This document shows positions 14,375-22,561 of a stretch of 23,217 nucleotides of DNA, piece by piece (within the stretch, counting starts at the first letter, position 1; every line of letters begins with the position of its first letter). Origin of the DNA: an uncultured Verrucomicrobia subdivision 3 bacterium (GTDB lineage Bacteria > Verrucomicrobiota > Verrucomicrobiae > Limisphaerales > UBA11358); assembly GCA_903847285.1 (NCBI GenBank), contig CAINDH010000027.1, forward strand, positions 1 to 23,217. Direction: 5' to 3'. The notes under the pieces were generated by a model. The model worked only from the letters and a program-made list of their open reading frames with translations, was not told the origin of the DNA and ran no database searches. A program made the translations under genes and the position numbers.

Positions 14375-17300
14375 TCAAATCCGCGCGAGCTGTTCGTCCA
14401 AGCGCTTTGGCGAAACCGGGAACGCCGTCCCCAATTCCTGGGCGAACAGCGAGACTTTGTATTCTTCCACCATCCAGCGGAATTGTTCCAACTGTTCCCG
14501 CGCAGCCGCCGGCTTCGGTGGGTTTTCGCGGAGCATTTTCAATTTGGCGAGATATGGCGCGAGGAGTTGGGCGCGTTCCTTGTCCTTCACCGGATTTAAT
14601 TTAGCCCGCTCCATGCGCGTGGCGAATGCTTTGAGATAGCGCGGAATGTGTGCGAGCTGTGCGAAGGGGATTTCGACAAGAAAATGTCGCGGCAACAAAC
14701 CCTCCAATTCTCCAGCCCAAAAATTAGTAGGCTTGACCGCGTCCTTGGTGGCAATGCTTAACTGGCTCAAGTCGGAAAGTGTTTTTGGTTTTGTCGTCAG
14801 CAAAGTTGGTGACGGGCCGCAGCGTTGTTGGATTTCTTTCCGCGCCTGCAAGATCACGCCGACTTGATCCACCAACTTCATCGCGAGACCGGGAATTTGG
14901 AGTCGTGTCTGCTGCACGGCGGCGGTGAAATTTTCTTCGTTCAGCGGCGAATAAACTTCTGCCGGCAAAATGTGGCGGCACGCATTCGCAAAAGCGTCCG
15001 CCTGCAATTCGTCCAGCGGACACAGATTCGCCACGAGCGCATCGAAGCCGTTCAACGCCCGCAAATCGCGTTGGAGCCACGCGAAATCTTTAGACAACGC
15101 CAGCTCCACGAGTTTTTGAATGCCTCCGAGAGTGGCTTGTCGCGCCAGATCTTCCGTGCGAAAAAGGCGGAGACTCACGTTCGTTTTTTCTGCCGCCAAC
15201 CCCGGCCACGCATACGTCGGCACGGGGCCGTTTTCGCTGATGGTGATGCGCGCGGGCAGCGGGCCAAAATTCCACGTCGTGATGCCAGTGCGTTCCCATT
15301 GCGCCGCCACACGCGCCCACGCCGAGTCGTCGGGCGCGGGCTTGGTTTTCACCTGTTCCAGTTTTTGCCGGAGCGTGGCGAGATCGCGGCTCGTGCCGAT
15401 GGTTTTCTGATCGTTACCAACCACTTCAATGCGCGGCCGCAAGTGTGCGGGAATCGCATCGGTCGGCCACGCGTTCAGTGGAATCTCCACGCCGTAACGC
15501 TGGCGGATGAACAGCGCCAGATCTGCCTGCAATGATTCGCCGGTCGCCTGAAGCTCATTGACGATCTCCACAACCTTCGGCGGGAACGGCTGTAACTCCC
15601 GGCGAATACTTTTCGGCAGCGCGCGCAATAGTTCATTCACCAAACCTTCGCGCAAACCCGGCACAGACCATTCGACGCACGATTGCGAAACCGTTTGCGC
15701 GAGACTGAATCCAAGCCGCACCGTTGCGCCGTCATTTTCTTCGCCAGGCGAATACGCATAGGCCACCGCCACGGGTTGACCACCCAGCGGCACGGCATCG
15801 GGAAACGCTTCGCTGTCGAAATCTAACGCCGTGCCACCAGTCAGATCGGCTTCCGTGGCGAAGAGAAATTCCGGCCCGTCGCAATCGCGGATGAGTTTAT
15901 TTAGCTCATGAACAGACGACACGCTGCGTGCGTTCGACGCCCCCTCACCCCGTCCCTCTCCCCCGCTGGGGGAGAGGGTGGCCGCAGGCCGGGTGAGGGG
16001 GACGTGTGTCGCTGGCAGAGACGCTTGGTTGACTGAAAGTCGTTTCTGTGATGTCTCTGAAGCGAGTGCCTGTGCAATTTTCTGCGCGTAAAACTCGAAC
16101 AGCTTTTCGTCCAGATTACCGAGACCGTGGCTGCGCACGCGTGTCTGCCAGTTCTCGATCTTCTCGCGGATTTTCCGGTTATGTTCGAGAAATGAATATT
16201 GCGGCGGCAACGGTTGCGGTTTGTTGGCGGAGCGGAAAATGCGCGTGTCATCATCGTCACTTTCGTCTTCGGTGACTTTGCGGCGCGATGGCAACAGGTC
16301 ATCTTCCACGAGCGCCGAACGGATGAAGATTTCGGTGGCCTCCTCGGGATTGATGTTGCCGTGCGAGACTTTGACCTTCCGCACTTCCATGCCGTAAAGC
16401 GTGGTGCGCTCGTCCACCAACACATTCCCCGCCGCCACGCTCCAGTGCGGATTCTGATGCGTGGTTTTGCACAGATGCGGCGCGAGCTGAACGATCCACA
16501 ATGGATCAATGCCGGCATTCGTGCGCGCAAACAGCTGCGAGGTCTCCACGATTTCGCCGGCGACAATCCAGAGCGGTTGTTGCGTGGACGCTGGTTTTGG
16601 CGCCGGTTGGTTCGCATTGCGCGCGGCGGGTTTCGGCGAACGCTCGTTGCGATCATAAAGCGCCGAGCCGGGAAACATCGCGAGCAGACGATTGCCCGTG
16701 CCTTGATACTGATTGCGTTCTTTGCGCAACGCGACGTGGACAAGCAAGCCGGTGAGAATAGAGCGGTGAATCGCGGCGTAATCCGCGTTGCCCTCATTCA
16801 GCTTGAAGCGGCCCAAATCTTCCAGCGCGCCGTGCAATTGCGCGTGCAAATCTTGCCACTCGCGCATGCGCAGGTAGGAGAGGAAGTTGGCTTTGCAGAA
16901 TTTTCGCCGCTGGCCTTGCGTGCGCAGACGTTCCCATTGATCGTGAACCGCGTCCCAGATTTTCAGAAGCGATAAAAAATCTGACGCCGGATCAATGAAC
17001 CGTTTGTGCGCGGCGGCGGCGGCTTCTTTACGATCTAGCGGACGTTCGCGCGGATCTTGGATACTCAAGCCGGCGGCGATGATGAGCAGTTCACGGCCCG
17101 CGTGTTCGTGCTGCGATTGCAGCAGCATCCGGCCGAGCGTCGGATCAATCGGCAGGCGCGAGAGATCGTGACCGAGTTGCGTGAGTTCGCGCTTTTCGTC
17201 GAGCGCGCCGAGTTCCTGCAAGAGTTTATAGCCGCTATCAATCGCCGAGGGCGGCGGTGGATTCACAAACGGAAATGTCTCGATGTCGCCGAGGCGATAC

Positions 17301-18625
17301 GCGCGCATCCGCAAAATCACTTCGGCCAGATTAGCGCGCTGGATTTCCGGCTGCGTGTATTGTGGGCGCTCATTGAAATCTTCCTCCGAATACAGTCGGA
17401 TGCACACGCCATCCTGCACGCGACCGCTGCGACCTTTGCGCTGATTGGCGCTGCTCTGCGAAATCGGCTCCACGGGCAAACGCTTCGTGCGCGTGCGCGG
17501 ATTGTAACGACTGATGCGCGCGAGGCCGGAATCAATCACGTAGCGGATGCCGGGAATCGTGAGCGACGTTTCAGCAATGTTGGTGGCGACGACAATTTTC
17601 CGCCGGTTCAATGGGGCGAAAACGCGTTGCTGATCTGCCGCGCTGAGCAAGCCGAAGAGCGGAATGATTTCCGCCTCGCGCCCGAAGCGGCCATCGAGCA
17701 GATCGCACGTCTCGCGGATGTCGCGTTCGCCGGGCATGAAGATGAGGATGTCGCCGCTGCCGGGTTCGCACAGCGCGGTCTCGGCGGCGCGCACGGCGGC
17801 GTCCACGTAGGTGATATCGCCGCGCTCTTCGGAGTCCGCGTCGAATGGCGCATATATCACTTCGACCGGATAGAGCCGACCGGAAACTTCGATGATGGGC
17901 GCATCATTAAATGCTTTGGAAAAAGTCTGCGTATCAATCGTGGCCGACGTGATGATGAGCTTGAGATCGTTTCGCTTATCGAGCAGCGTCTTCAAGTAGC
18001 CGAGGAGAAAATCAATGTTCAGGCTGCGCTCGTGCGCTTCGTCGATGATGATGCAGTTATATTCCGAAAGCAGTGGATCACCCTGCGTCTCCGCGAGCAG
18101 GATGCCATCGGTCATCAGCTTGATGTAACTCTGCGGACTGCTGCGGTCGTCGAAGCGGATCGTGCAGCCAACTTCGCGGCCCCAATTCACATTCAGTTCT
18201 TCCGCGATGCGCCGCGAGATCGACAGCGCCGCGACGCGACGCGGCTGGGTGCAACCGATTTTCGCCTCGATGCCCAAACCAGCCTCGAGACACATTTTGG
18301 GAATCTGCGTGGTCTTACCGGAACCGGTTTCGCCCGCGATGACGACGACTTGGTTCGCGCGGATGGCGGCGACGATGTCGTCTTTGCGCGCCGTGATGGG
18401 CAGGTCGGGTGGATAAGAAATTTTCGGAACGCTAGCCTGCCGTTCTTCGCGCAAGGCGATGGAGGCGAGCAGTTGCTCGTGGATGCGGGCGAGAATTTTC
18501 TCGTGCTGTTGCGGGTGCAGCTTGTCGCGCAAAAGCCGCACCATCCGGCCCCCGAGATGCACCCAGTCGGGCAACATGGCTTGGGGCAGGAGCTGGCGGA
18601 TCTCATCAATGCGCGGGTCGTTCAT
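14375..18625 (-). CDS. hrpA: ATP-dependent RNA helicase HrpA (DEAH box), with repeat-encoded insert
   Basis: HrpA is a DEAH/RHA-family 3'-5' RNA helicase, linked in E. coli to mRNA processing and rescue of stalled or collided ribosomes. Seen here: Walker A GETGSGKTT (98-106), QPRRVAA (127-133), DEAH (195-198), SAT (227-229), the second RecA lobe with ATNIAETSLTI and QRKGRSGR, then HA2/winged-helix and OB-fold regions, and the long DUF3418 C-terminal region typical of HrpA. At 1416 residues it exceeds E. coli HrpA (about 1300). Part of the excess is a Pro/Ala/Asn-rich linker (around 660-690) and a stretch at about 875-895 encoded by a palindromic repeat (see that entry). The frame is intact through the repeat. 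The start is ATG 18625, 89 bp after the stop of the antiporter gene on the same strand. The 3' end converges on the DUF1294 gene. Confidence 0.95.
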   Translation of the reverse strand: MNDPRIDEIRQLLPQAMLPDWVHLGGRMVRLLRDKLHPQQHEKILARIHEQLLASIALREERQASVPKISYPPDLPITARKDDIVAAIRANQVVVIAGETGSGKTTQIPKMCLEAGLGIEAKIGCTQPRRVAALSISRRIAEELNVNWGREVGCTIRFDDRSSPQSYIKLMTDGILLAETQGDPLLSEYNCIIIDEAHERSLNIDFLLGYLKTLLDKRNDLKLIITSATIDTQTFSKAFNDAPIIEVSGRLYPVEVIYAPFDADSEERGDITYVDAAVRAAETALCEPGSGDILIFMPGERDIRETCDLLDGRFGREAEIIPLFGLLSAADQQRVFAPLNRRKIVVATNIAETSLTIPGIRYVIDSGLARISRYNPRTRTKRLPVEPISQSSANQRKGRSGRVQDGVCIRLYSEEDFNERPQYTQPEIQRANLAEVILRMRAYRLGDIETFPFVNPPPPSAIDSGYKLLQELGALDEKRELTQLGHDLSRLPIDPTLGRMLLQSQHEHAGRELLIIAAGLSIQDPRERPLDRKEAAAAAHKRFIDPASDFLSLLKIWDAVHDQWERLRTQGQRRKFCKANFLSYLRMREWQDLHAQLHGALEDLGRFKLNEGNADYAAIHRSILTGLLVHVALRKERNQYQGTGNRLLAMFPGSALYDRNERSPKPAARNANQPAPKPASTQQPLWIVAGEIVETSQLFARTNAGIDPLWIVQLAPHLCKTTHQNPHWSVAAGNVLVDERTTLYGMEVRKVKVSHGNINPEEATEIFIRSALVEDDLLPSRRKVTEDESDDDDTRIFRSANKPQPLPPQYSFLEHNRKIREKIENWQTRVRSHGLGNLDEKLFEFYAQKIAQALASETSQKRLSVNQASLPATHVPLTRPAATLSPSGGEGRGEGASNARSVSSVHELNKLIRDCDGPEFLFATEADLTGGTALDFDSEAFPDAVPLGGQPVAVAYAYSPGEENDGATVRLGFSLAQTVSQSCVEWSVPGLREGLVNELLRALPKSIRRELQPFPPKVVEIVNELQATGESLQADLALFIRQRYGVEIPLNAWPTDAIPAHLRPRIEVVGNDQKTIGTSRDLATLRQKLEQVKTKPAPDDSAWARVAAQWERTGITTWNFGPLPARITISENGPVPTYAWPGLAAEKTNVSLRLFRTEDLARQATLGGIQKLVELALSKDFAWLQRDLRALNGFDALVANLCPLDELQADAFANACRHILPAEVYSPLNEENFTAAVQQTRLQIPGLAMKLVDQVGVILQARKEIQQRCGPSPTLLTTKPKTLSDLSQLSIATKDAVKPTNFWAGELEGLLPRHFLVEIPFAQLAHIPRYLKAFATRMERAKLNPVKDKERAQLLAPYLAKLKMLRENPPKPAAAREQLEQFRWMVEEYKVSLFAQELGTAFPVSPKRLDEQLARI
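15940..16001. repeat. 62-bp palindromic (REP/MITE-like) element inside hrpA
   Basis: The outer arms CCCCCTCACCC (15940-15950) and GGGTGAGGGGG (15991-16001) are perfect 11-bp complements. The inner arms CCCTCTCCCCC (15954-15964) and GGGGGAGAGGG (15968-15978) are another perfect 11-bp stem with a GCT loop. A side hairpin GGCC-GCA-GGCC occupies 15980-15990. The whole can fold as a long stem with one branch. The layout matches a class of intergenic palindromes common in many environmental bacteria. In the hrpA frame it reads PLTRPAATLSPSGGEGRGEG, and so adds a flexible linker without a stop. I saw no second copy in this window. Confidence 0.88.
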
Positions 18626-18714
18626 GCCTGGCCGCGCAGTGTAGCGGAGTCGCGGTGGCGGGGAAACTTTGCAGAAAAAAAATTAACCGTCGATCAGGAC
18701 GTGGGCCAACGATT

Positions 18715-19983
18715 TTATTTTGGCACCAGTTTTTTCAATTCCACCGGCAGCCACCAGCGCAGTAGCGGCCCGCACATCGCCGTCGTCACGAGGCACATGA
18801 TGACCAGCATCGTGAACAGTGCGGGCGTCAGAAGTTTTAGTTCCAATCCCACGTTGATGGCGATGAGACCCATCAACGCACGCGTGTTCATCAGCGACGC
18901 GATGCTCGCCGCTTCGCGTGTTGTGGAGCCGGTGAGTTTGGCGCCGAGGAAACAGCCGCCCAGCTTGCCCGCCACCGCCGCGACCAAAACCAGACCGCAT
19001 GCCAACCACGCCTCCGCGCTACCGAGCGAACCGATGCGCGTATTCAAACCGGTGTTCGTGAAAAAGACCGGCACGAATGCCACCAGCACCACGCCGGAGA
19101 AACGGTCGCGCCACGCTTTCACCAGGCTCGACTCCTGATGCAGACACGTTCCAAAAAGAAACGCGCCAAAGATGACGAAGATGCCGAGGTAGTGTGTGAT
19201 CAGCCCGGCCGCGAACAAACCGATGAGCAGCAGCGCGAGAAATGAATTGGGCATCCCTTTTTCCTCCGCGCCTGCAGTCCGCCGCCGCCACAATTTCCGC
19301 AGTGCGGGCCCGACGATACGTTGTAACCCCAGAAAAAACACGACGATGCCCGCGATCTGCAGCAGGAACGGTTTCCACTCAAAGCCCGTCGTCGTCAGCA
19401 CCGTCGCCACGCCGAGCATCAACCAGCCGATGACGTCGTCAATCGCCGCCGAGCTGATGGCCATCGCGCCGATGGCAGTGCGCTCCAGTTTCATCTCCAG
19501 CAAAATTCTTCCCATAATCGGCAGCGCGGAGATGGATAACGCGATGCAGAAAAAAAGCTGGAAGCCGAAACGCGGCGTTTCCGGCGCGAACTTGTCATGC
19601 AGCCACGGCCCGATCGCCAGCCCGCACAGCACCGGAGCGAGGATGCCGAGCAAAGAAACCGTGGTAACGGTTTTGGATTTGGATCGGAGGTGGCTGTAAT
19701 CAAATTCCATCCCGACCTGAAACAGCAGGAAAATCAAACCGAGCTTGCCGAGCAGTTGCATGGAGGTCTGCGTCTCCTTCGGAAAAATCACCGGCCAGTC
19801 GGGTGGCCAGAACAGGCCCAGCAGCGAAGGCCCCAGGATGATGCCCGCCGCGATTTCACCGACGGCCAGCGGCTGGTGCAGAAATTTTTTCCCGAGCCGG
19901 CCAAAAACGTAGGCGGCGGCGATGATGATCATCCACTGGATGAGAACTAGGGTGAGATGTCCCTCGATGGCGCTCGGATTCAT
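18715..19983 (-). CDS. CPA2-family cation/proton antiporter (KefB/NapA-like)
   Basis: A 422-residue protein of about 12 hydrophobic helices. The family signs are LAVGEIAAGIILGPSLLG (39-56), FQVGMEFD (88-95), and the ion-binding pair AAIDDVIGW with D182 and D183 in the discontinuous helix region. A double Asp at this position is typical of electrogenic Na+/H+ exchangers of the CPA2/NapA kind; Kef K+ systems usually have a single acidic partner. No C-terminal TrkA-N (RCK) domain follows, as the protein stops just after the last helix (LPVELKKLVPK). It exchanges a cation, probably Na+ or K+, for protons across the inner membrane; the ion is not certain. The start ATG 19983 lies 121 bp from divergent nusB. 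hrpA follows on the same strand after 89 bp. Confidence 0.9.
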   Translation of the reverse strand: MNPSAIEGHLTLVLIQWMIIIAAAYVFGRLGKKFLHQPLAVGEIAAGIILGPSLLGLFWPPDWPVIFPKETQTSMQLLGKLGLIFLLFQVGMEFDYSHLRSKSKTVTTVSLLGILAPVLCGLAIGPWLHDKFAPETPRFGFQLFFCIALSISALPIMGRILLEMKLERTAIGAMAISSAAIDDVIGWLMLGVATVLTTTGFEWKPFLLQIAGIVVFFLGLQRIVGPALRKLWRRRTAGAEEKGMPNSFLALLLIGLFAAGLITHYLGIFVIFGAFLFGTCLHQESSLVKAWRDRFSGVVLVAFVPVFFTNTGLNTRIGSLGSAEAWLACGLVLVAAVAGKLGGCFLGAKLTGSTTREAASIASLMNTRALMGLIAINVGLELKLLTPALFTMLVIMCLVTTAMCGPLLRWWLPVELKKLVPK

Positions 19984-20104
19984 AAAAAGTCAGGCGGTTG
20001 ATAGTGGTAATTGCTATTTAAAACAAGGTCAAATCCTGCCTGCACCCATCTGGCGGAAGATGAGCGCCCGCAGTTTTTAATTTCCCGCCGGTGTTTTTTG
20101 CGGC

Positions 20105-20620
20105 ATGATGCGGGCTATGGGTAAAAGACGCGAAGCGCGCGAACGCGCCGTTCAATTTCTGTTTCAGCACGACCTGAATCCGCCAGCCGACCTTGAGTTG
20201 GAGTTGGCCACGTTCTGGAATTCCCAGCGCGCTGCCGCCATCGAGGACGAAAAATCCGGCATGGCCAAGTGGGGCGAAAAGGTGGAGCTGCCACCGCCGA
20301 CCGTCGCGGAGGCTGAGACGCGGCTCTTCGCCGAGCCGCTCATCAAGGGTGTCATCCAACACCGCGATGCCATTGATGAAAAAATTAAGAGTCACGCGAA
20401 GAACTGGGATTTTCACCGGATCGCCGCCGTGGATCGCAACATCATGCGGCTGGCGATTTACGAGATGCTCCACCGGGAAGACATTCCGCCCGTGGTAAGT
20501 ATCAATGAGGCGGTGGACATCGCGAAGAAGTTTTCCACCGAGGACAGCGGCAAATTCGTTAATGGAATCTTGGACAAGGTGCGCGGGGAAATCCTACGGC
20601 CGGCACGCGGCCAGCAATGA
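20105..20620 (+). CDS. nusB: transcription antitermination protein NusB
   Basis: NusB binds boxA RNA with NusE (S10) and supports antitermination of rRNA transcription. The 171-residue all-helical protein has the family opening GKRREARERAVQFLFQHD and the conserved C-terminal half: WDFHRIAAVDRNIMRLAIYE, then MLHREDIPPVVSINEAVDIA, then KKFSTEDSGKFVNGILDKV. It is slightly longer than E. coli NusB (139) because of an inserted loop around residues 40-70. ATG 20105 is the longest start; ATG 20117 (MGKRREARE) matches the usual family N-terminus better, and neither has a clear ribosome site. The stop overlaps the PHP gene start (ATGA), so the two are coupled. Confidence 0.94.
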   Translation: MMRAMGKRREARERAVQFLFQHDLNPPADLELELATFWNSQRAAAIEDEKSGMAKWGEKVELPPPTVAEAETRLFAEPLIKGVIQHRDAIDEKIKSHAKNWDFHRIAAVDRNIMRLAIYEMLHREDIPPVVSINEAVDIAKKFSTEDSGKFVNGILDKVRGEILRPARGQQ

Positions 20621-21441
20621 AATTCGCCGACCTCCATCTGCACACGCAATTTTCTGACGGCACTTTCACGCCGGAAGAACTTGTGCTTAATGCGCAGAAC
20701 AAAGGTCTGGCTTGCATCGCGCTCACCGACCACGACACGGTGGAAGGCTGCGCCCGCACCGCGGCCGCTTGCGCGAAGGTGCTGATGGAATTCATCCCGG
20801 GCGCGGAACTCACCGCCGAACATGAGGACACGGAGGTGCATGTCCTCGGCTATTTTCTCGATACGCAAAATGCGGTGCTGCTGGAGCGCATCGGCAAGTT
20901 TCAGACAGACCGCCAGAACCGCATCTACGAAATGTGTGCGGCGCTGAACCGGCAGGGAATTCCGCTCAAGGCGGAAGCCGTTTTTGCACTGGCGAATTGT
21001 AAATCGCCCGGACGACCGCATGTCGCGCGCACGCTGGTAAAGGAAAAGTTGATCAGCAATCTGGATGTGGCGTTTGAAAAGTATCTCAAAAAAGGCCGGC
21101 CCGCGTGGGTTCCCAAAACAAAAATGTCTGCGCTCGAAAGTATCGAACTGATTCACCAAGCCGGTGGTCTCGCGGTGATGGCGCATCCAGGTTTGAACCG
21201 CACAGATGAAATCATTCCCGGCCTGGTGAAAGCCGGGCTGGATGGCATTGAATGTTTTCACACGAAACATTCCACCGTGATGAGCGAGCGCTATCTGGAA
21301 ATTGCAGAGTCGCACAACCTGCTCGTCACCGGCGGCAGTGACTGCCATGGTTTTAGCAAAAAAGCTCCGCTTATCGGCACGGTTCGGCTGCCCTACGACC
21401 ACATCGAACGGCTCAAGGCCAAAATCGCGGCACGGAAATAA
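20617..21441 (+). CDS. PHP domain metal-dependent phosphoesterase (RNase AM/YciV-like)
   Basis: The 274-residue protein has all the PHP metal-site motifs: DLHLHTQFSDGT (H7, H9, D14), LTDHDT (D38, H39, D40), PGAEL (E64), EVHVLGY (H75), MAHPG (H190), ECFHTKHS (H215, H218) and GGSDCHG (D242, H244). This is the trinuclear metal site of PHP phosphoesterases. The arrangement and length match the COG0613 group, whose E. coli member RNase AM is a 5'-3' exonuclease that trims rRNA 5' ends; other members act on 3',5'-bisphosphate nucleotides. The link to nusB by a 4-base overlap fits an RNA role but does not prove it. ftsY follows after 37 bp on the same strand. Confidence 0.9.
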   Translation: MKFADLHLHTQFSDGTFTPEELVLNAQNKGLACIALTDHDTVEGCARTAAACAKVLMEFIPGAELTAEHEDTEVHVLGYFLDTQNAVLLERIGKFQTDRQNRIYEMCAALNRQGIPLKAEAVFALANCKSPGRPHVARTLVKEKLISNLDVAFEKYLKKGRPAWVPKTKMSALESIELIHQAGGLAVMAHPGLNRTDEIIPGLVKAGLDGIECFHTKHSTVMSERYLEIAESHNLLVTGGSDCHGFSKKAPLIGTVRLPYDHIERLKAKIAARK

Positions 21442-21478
21442 TTTCATCGTTCTACATTCTTAATTCTTCCTTCAGCAA

Positions 21479-22390
21479 ATGGGACTTTTTTCAAAATTCA
21501 AAGCCGGCCTGGCCAAGACACACGCCAAGCTCACGCACGAACTCAAGCGTATCGTTACGCGCTCGCCCAAGCTCACCGCCGAGTCACTGGAGGAAATTGA
21601 ACACGCGCTCATCGCCGCCGACCTCGGCATCGCGATGACCACGCAGATTGTCGCCGCCGTCAAACTCGCCTACGAATCGCAAGGCACGGCAGGTTTAGAT
21701 TACCTCGCCATCGCGCGGGCGGAAATTGAGAAAAGTCTTTCGATGAACCAGCCCGGGATGTGCGAGATTCCCGGCGGCGTGTGCGTCGTTTCCATTGTCG
21801 GGGTAAACGGCACGGGCAAGACCACCACGAGCGCCAAGCTGGCAAATTATTTTCAAACGCAGAAAAAATCTGTGCTACTCGCCGCGTGCGACACGTTTCG
21901 CGCGGCGGCCATTGAGCAACTCAAGCTCTGGGGCACGAGGCTCAAAGTCGAAGTCATCGCCAGCGCTTACGGTTCCGATGCTGCATCCGTAGCGCACGAT
22001 GCCGTCACAGCGGCACTCGCGCGCAAAGCAGATTATCTGTTCATTGACACGGCGGGACGCTTGCACACCAAGCACAACTTGATGCAAGAGTTACAGAAAT
22101 TGCATCGCGTCATTGGCAAACAACTCGCGGGCGCTCCGCATGAAGTGTTGCTAGTCATCGACGGCAGCACCGGCATGAACGCGCTAAATCAAGCGCGCGA
22201 GTTCAACAAAGCCGTGCCGCTCACCGGCCTCATCGTGACCAAGCTCGATGGCACGAGCAAAGGCGGTATCGTCATCGCCATCCAAAAAGAGCTAGGCCTG
22301 CCGATCAAATTCATCGGCCTCGGCGAGCAACCGGATGACTTGCAACCGTTCGACGCGAAGCAATTTGCAGCGGCGTTGTTTGAGGAGTAA
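21479..22390 (+). CDS. ftsY: signal recognition particle receptor FtsY
   Basis: FtsY is the SRP GTPase that docks ribosome-SRP complexes at the inner membrane. Seen: an N domain (about 1-95) with the amphipathic start MGLFSKFKAGLAKTH, then the G domain with P-loop GVNGTGKTTT (108-117), DTFRAAA (138-144), DTAGR (190-194), DGSTGMNAL (228-236), TKLDGTSKGG (254-263) and GLGEQPDDL (280-288). The 303-residue length is a minimal form without the long acidic A domain of E. coli FtsY (497), so membrane attachment probably uses the N-terminal helix. The motif DGSTGMN replaces the common D(A/G)TTGQN. The start ATG 21479 gives the expected N-terminus, without a clear Shine-Dalgarno. It is probably in one transcript with nusB and the PHP gene. 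Confidence 0.96.
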   Translation: MGLFSKFKAGLAKTHAKLTHELKRIVTRSPKLTAESLEEIEHALIAADLGIAMTTQIVAAVKLAYESQGTAGLDYLAIARAEIEKSLSMNQPGMCEIPGGVCVVSIVGVNGTGKTTTSAKLANYFQTQKKSVLLAACDTFRAAAIEQLKLWGTRLKVEVIASAYGSDAASVAHDAVTAALARKADYLFIDTAGRLHTKHNLMQELQKLHRVIGKQLAGAPHEVLLVIDGSTGMNALNQAREFNKAVPLTGLIVTKLDGTSKGGIVIAIQKELGLPIKFIGLGEQPDDLQPFDAKQFAAALFEE

Positions 22391-22561
22391 TTACCGGTTT
22401 TCTCGCCAAAACAAGCACCCGAAAGCAGTCCTCTTTCACCGATTCCTCTATTTTTATCTCGTTGTATTAGAGAGTGATACGGTTACAGCCTGAACGGCAA
22501 CCACAACTTCCCAGTCTACTCGTTGTTGGATTAATTGACGGTCAACCAAACCACCAAACCT

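Noticed and set aside
14375..18625. Frameshift or pseudogene status of hrpA because of the inserted repeat
   Set aside because: The frame is continuous from ATG 18625 to TGA 14375 and all helicase motifs and the C-terminal region are present.
17057..19138. 693-residue plus-strand frame across hrpA and the antiporter
   Set aside because: It is antisense to two well-supported genes and crosses the gap between them. Length alone reflects GC-driven lack of stops; no motif was seen.
20458..21447. 329-residue minus-strand frame
   Set aside because: It is antisense to nusB and the PHP gene, both with complete conserved motifs.
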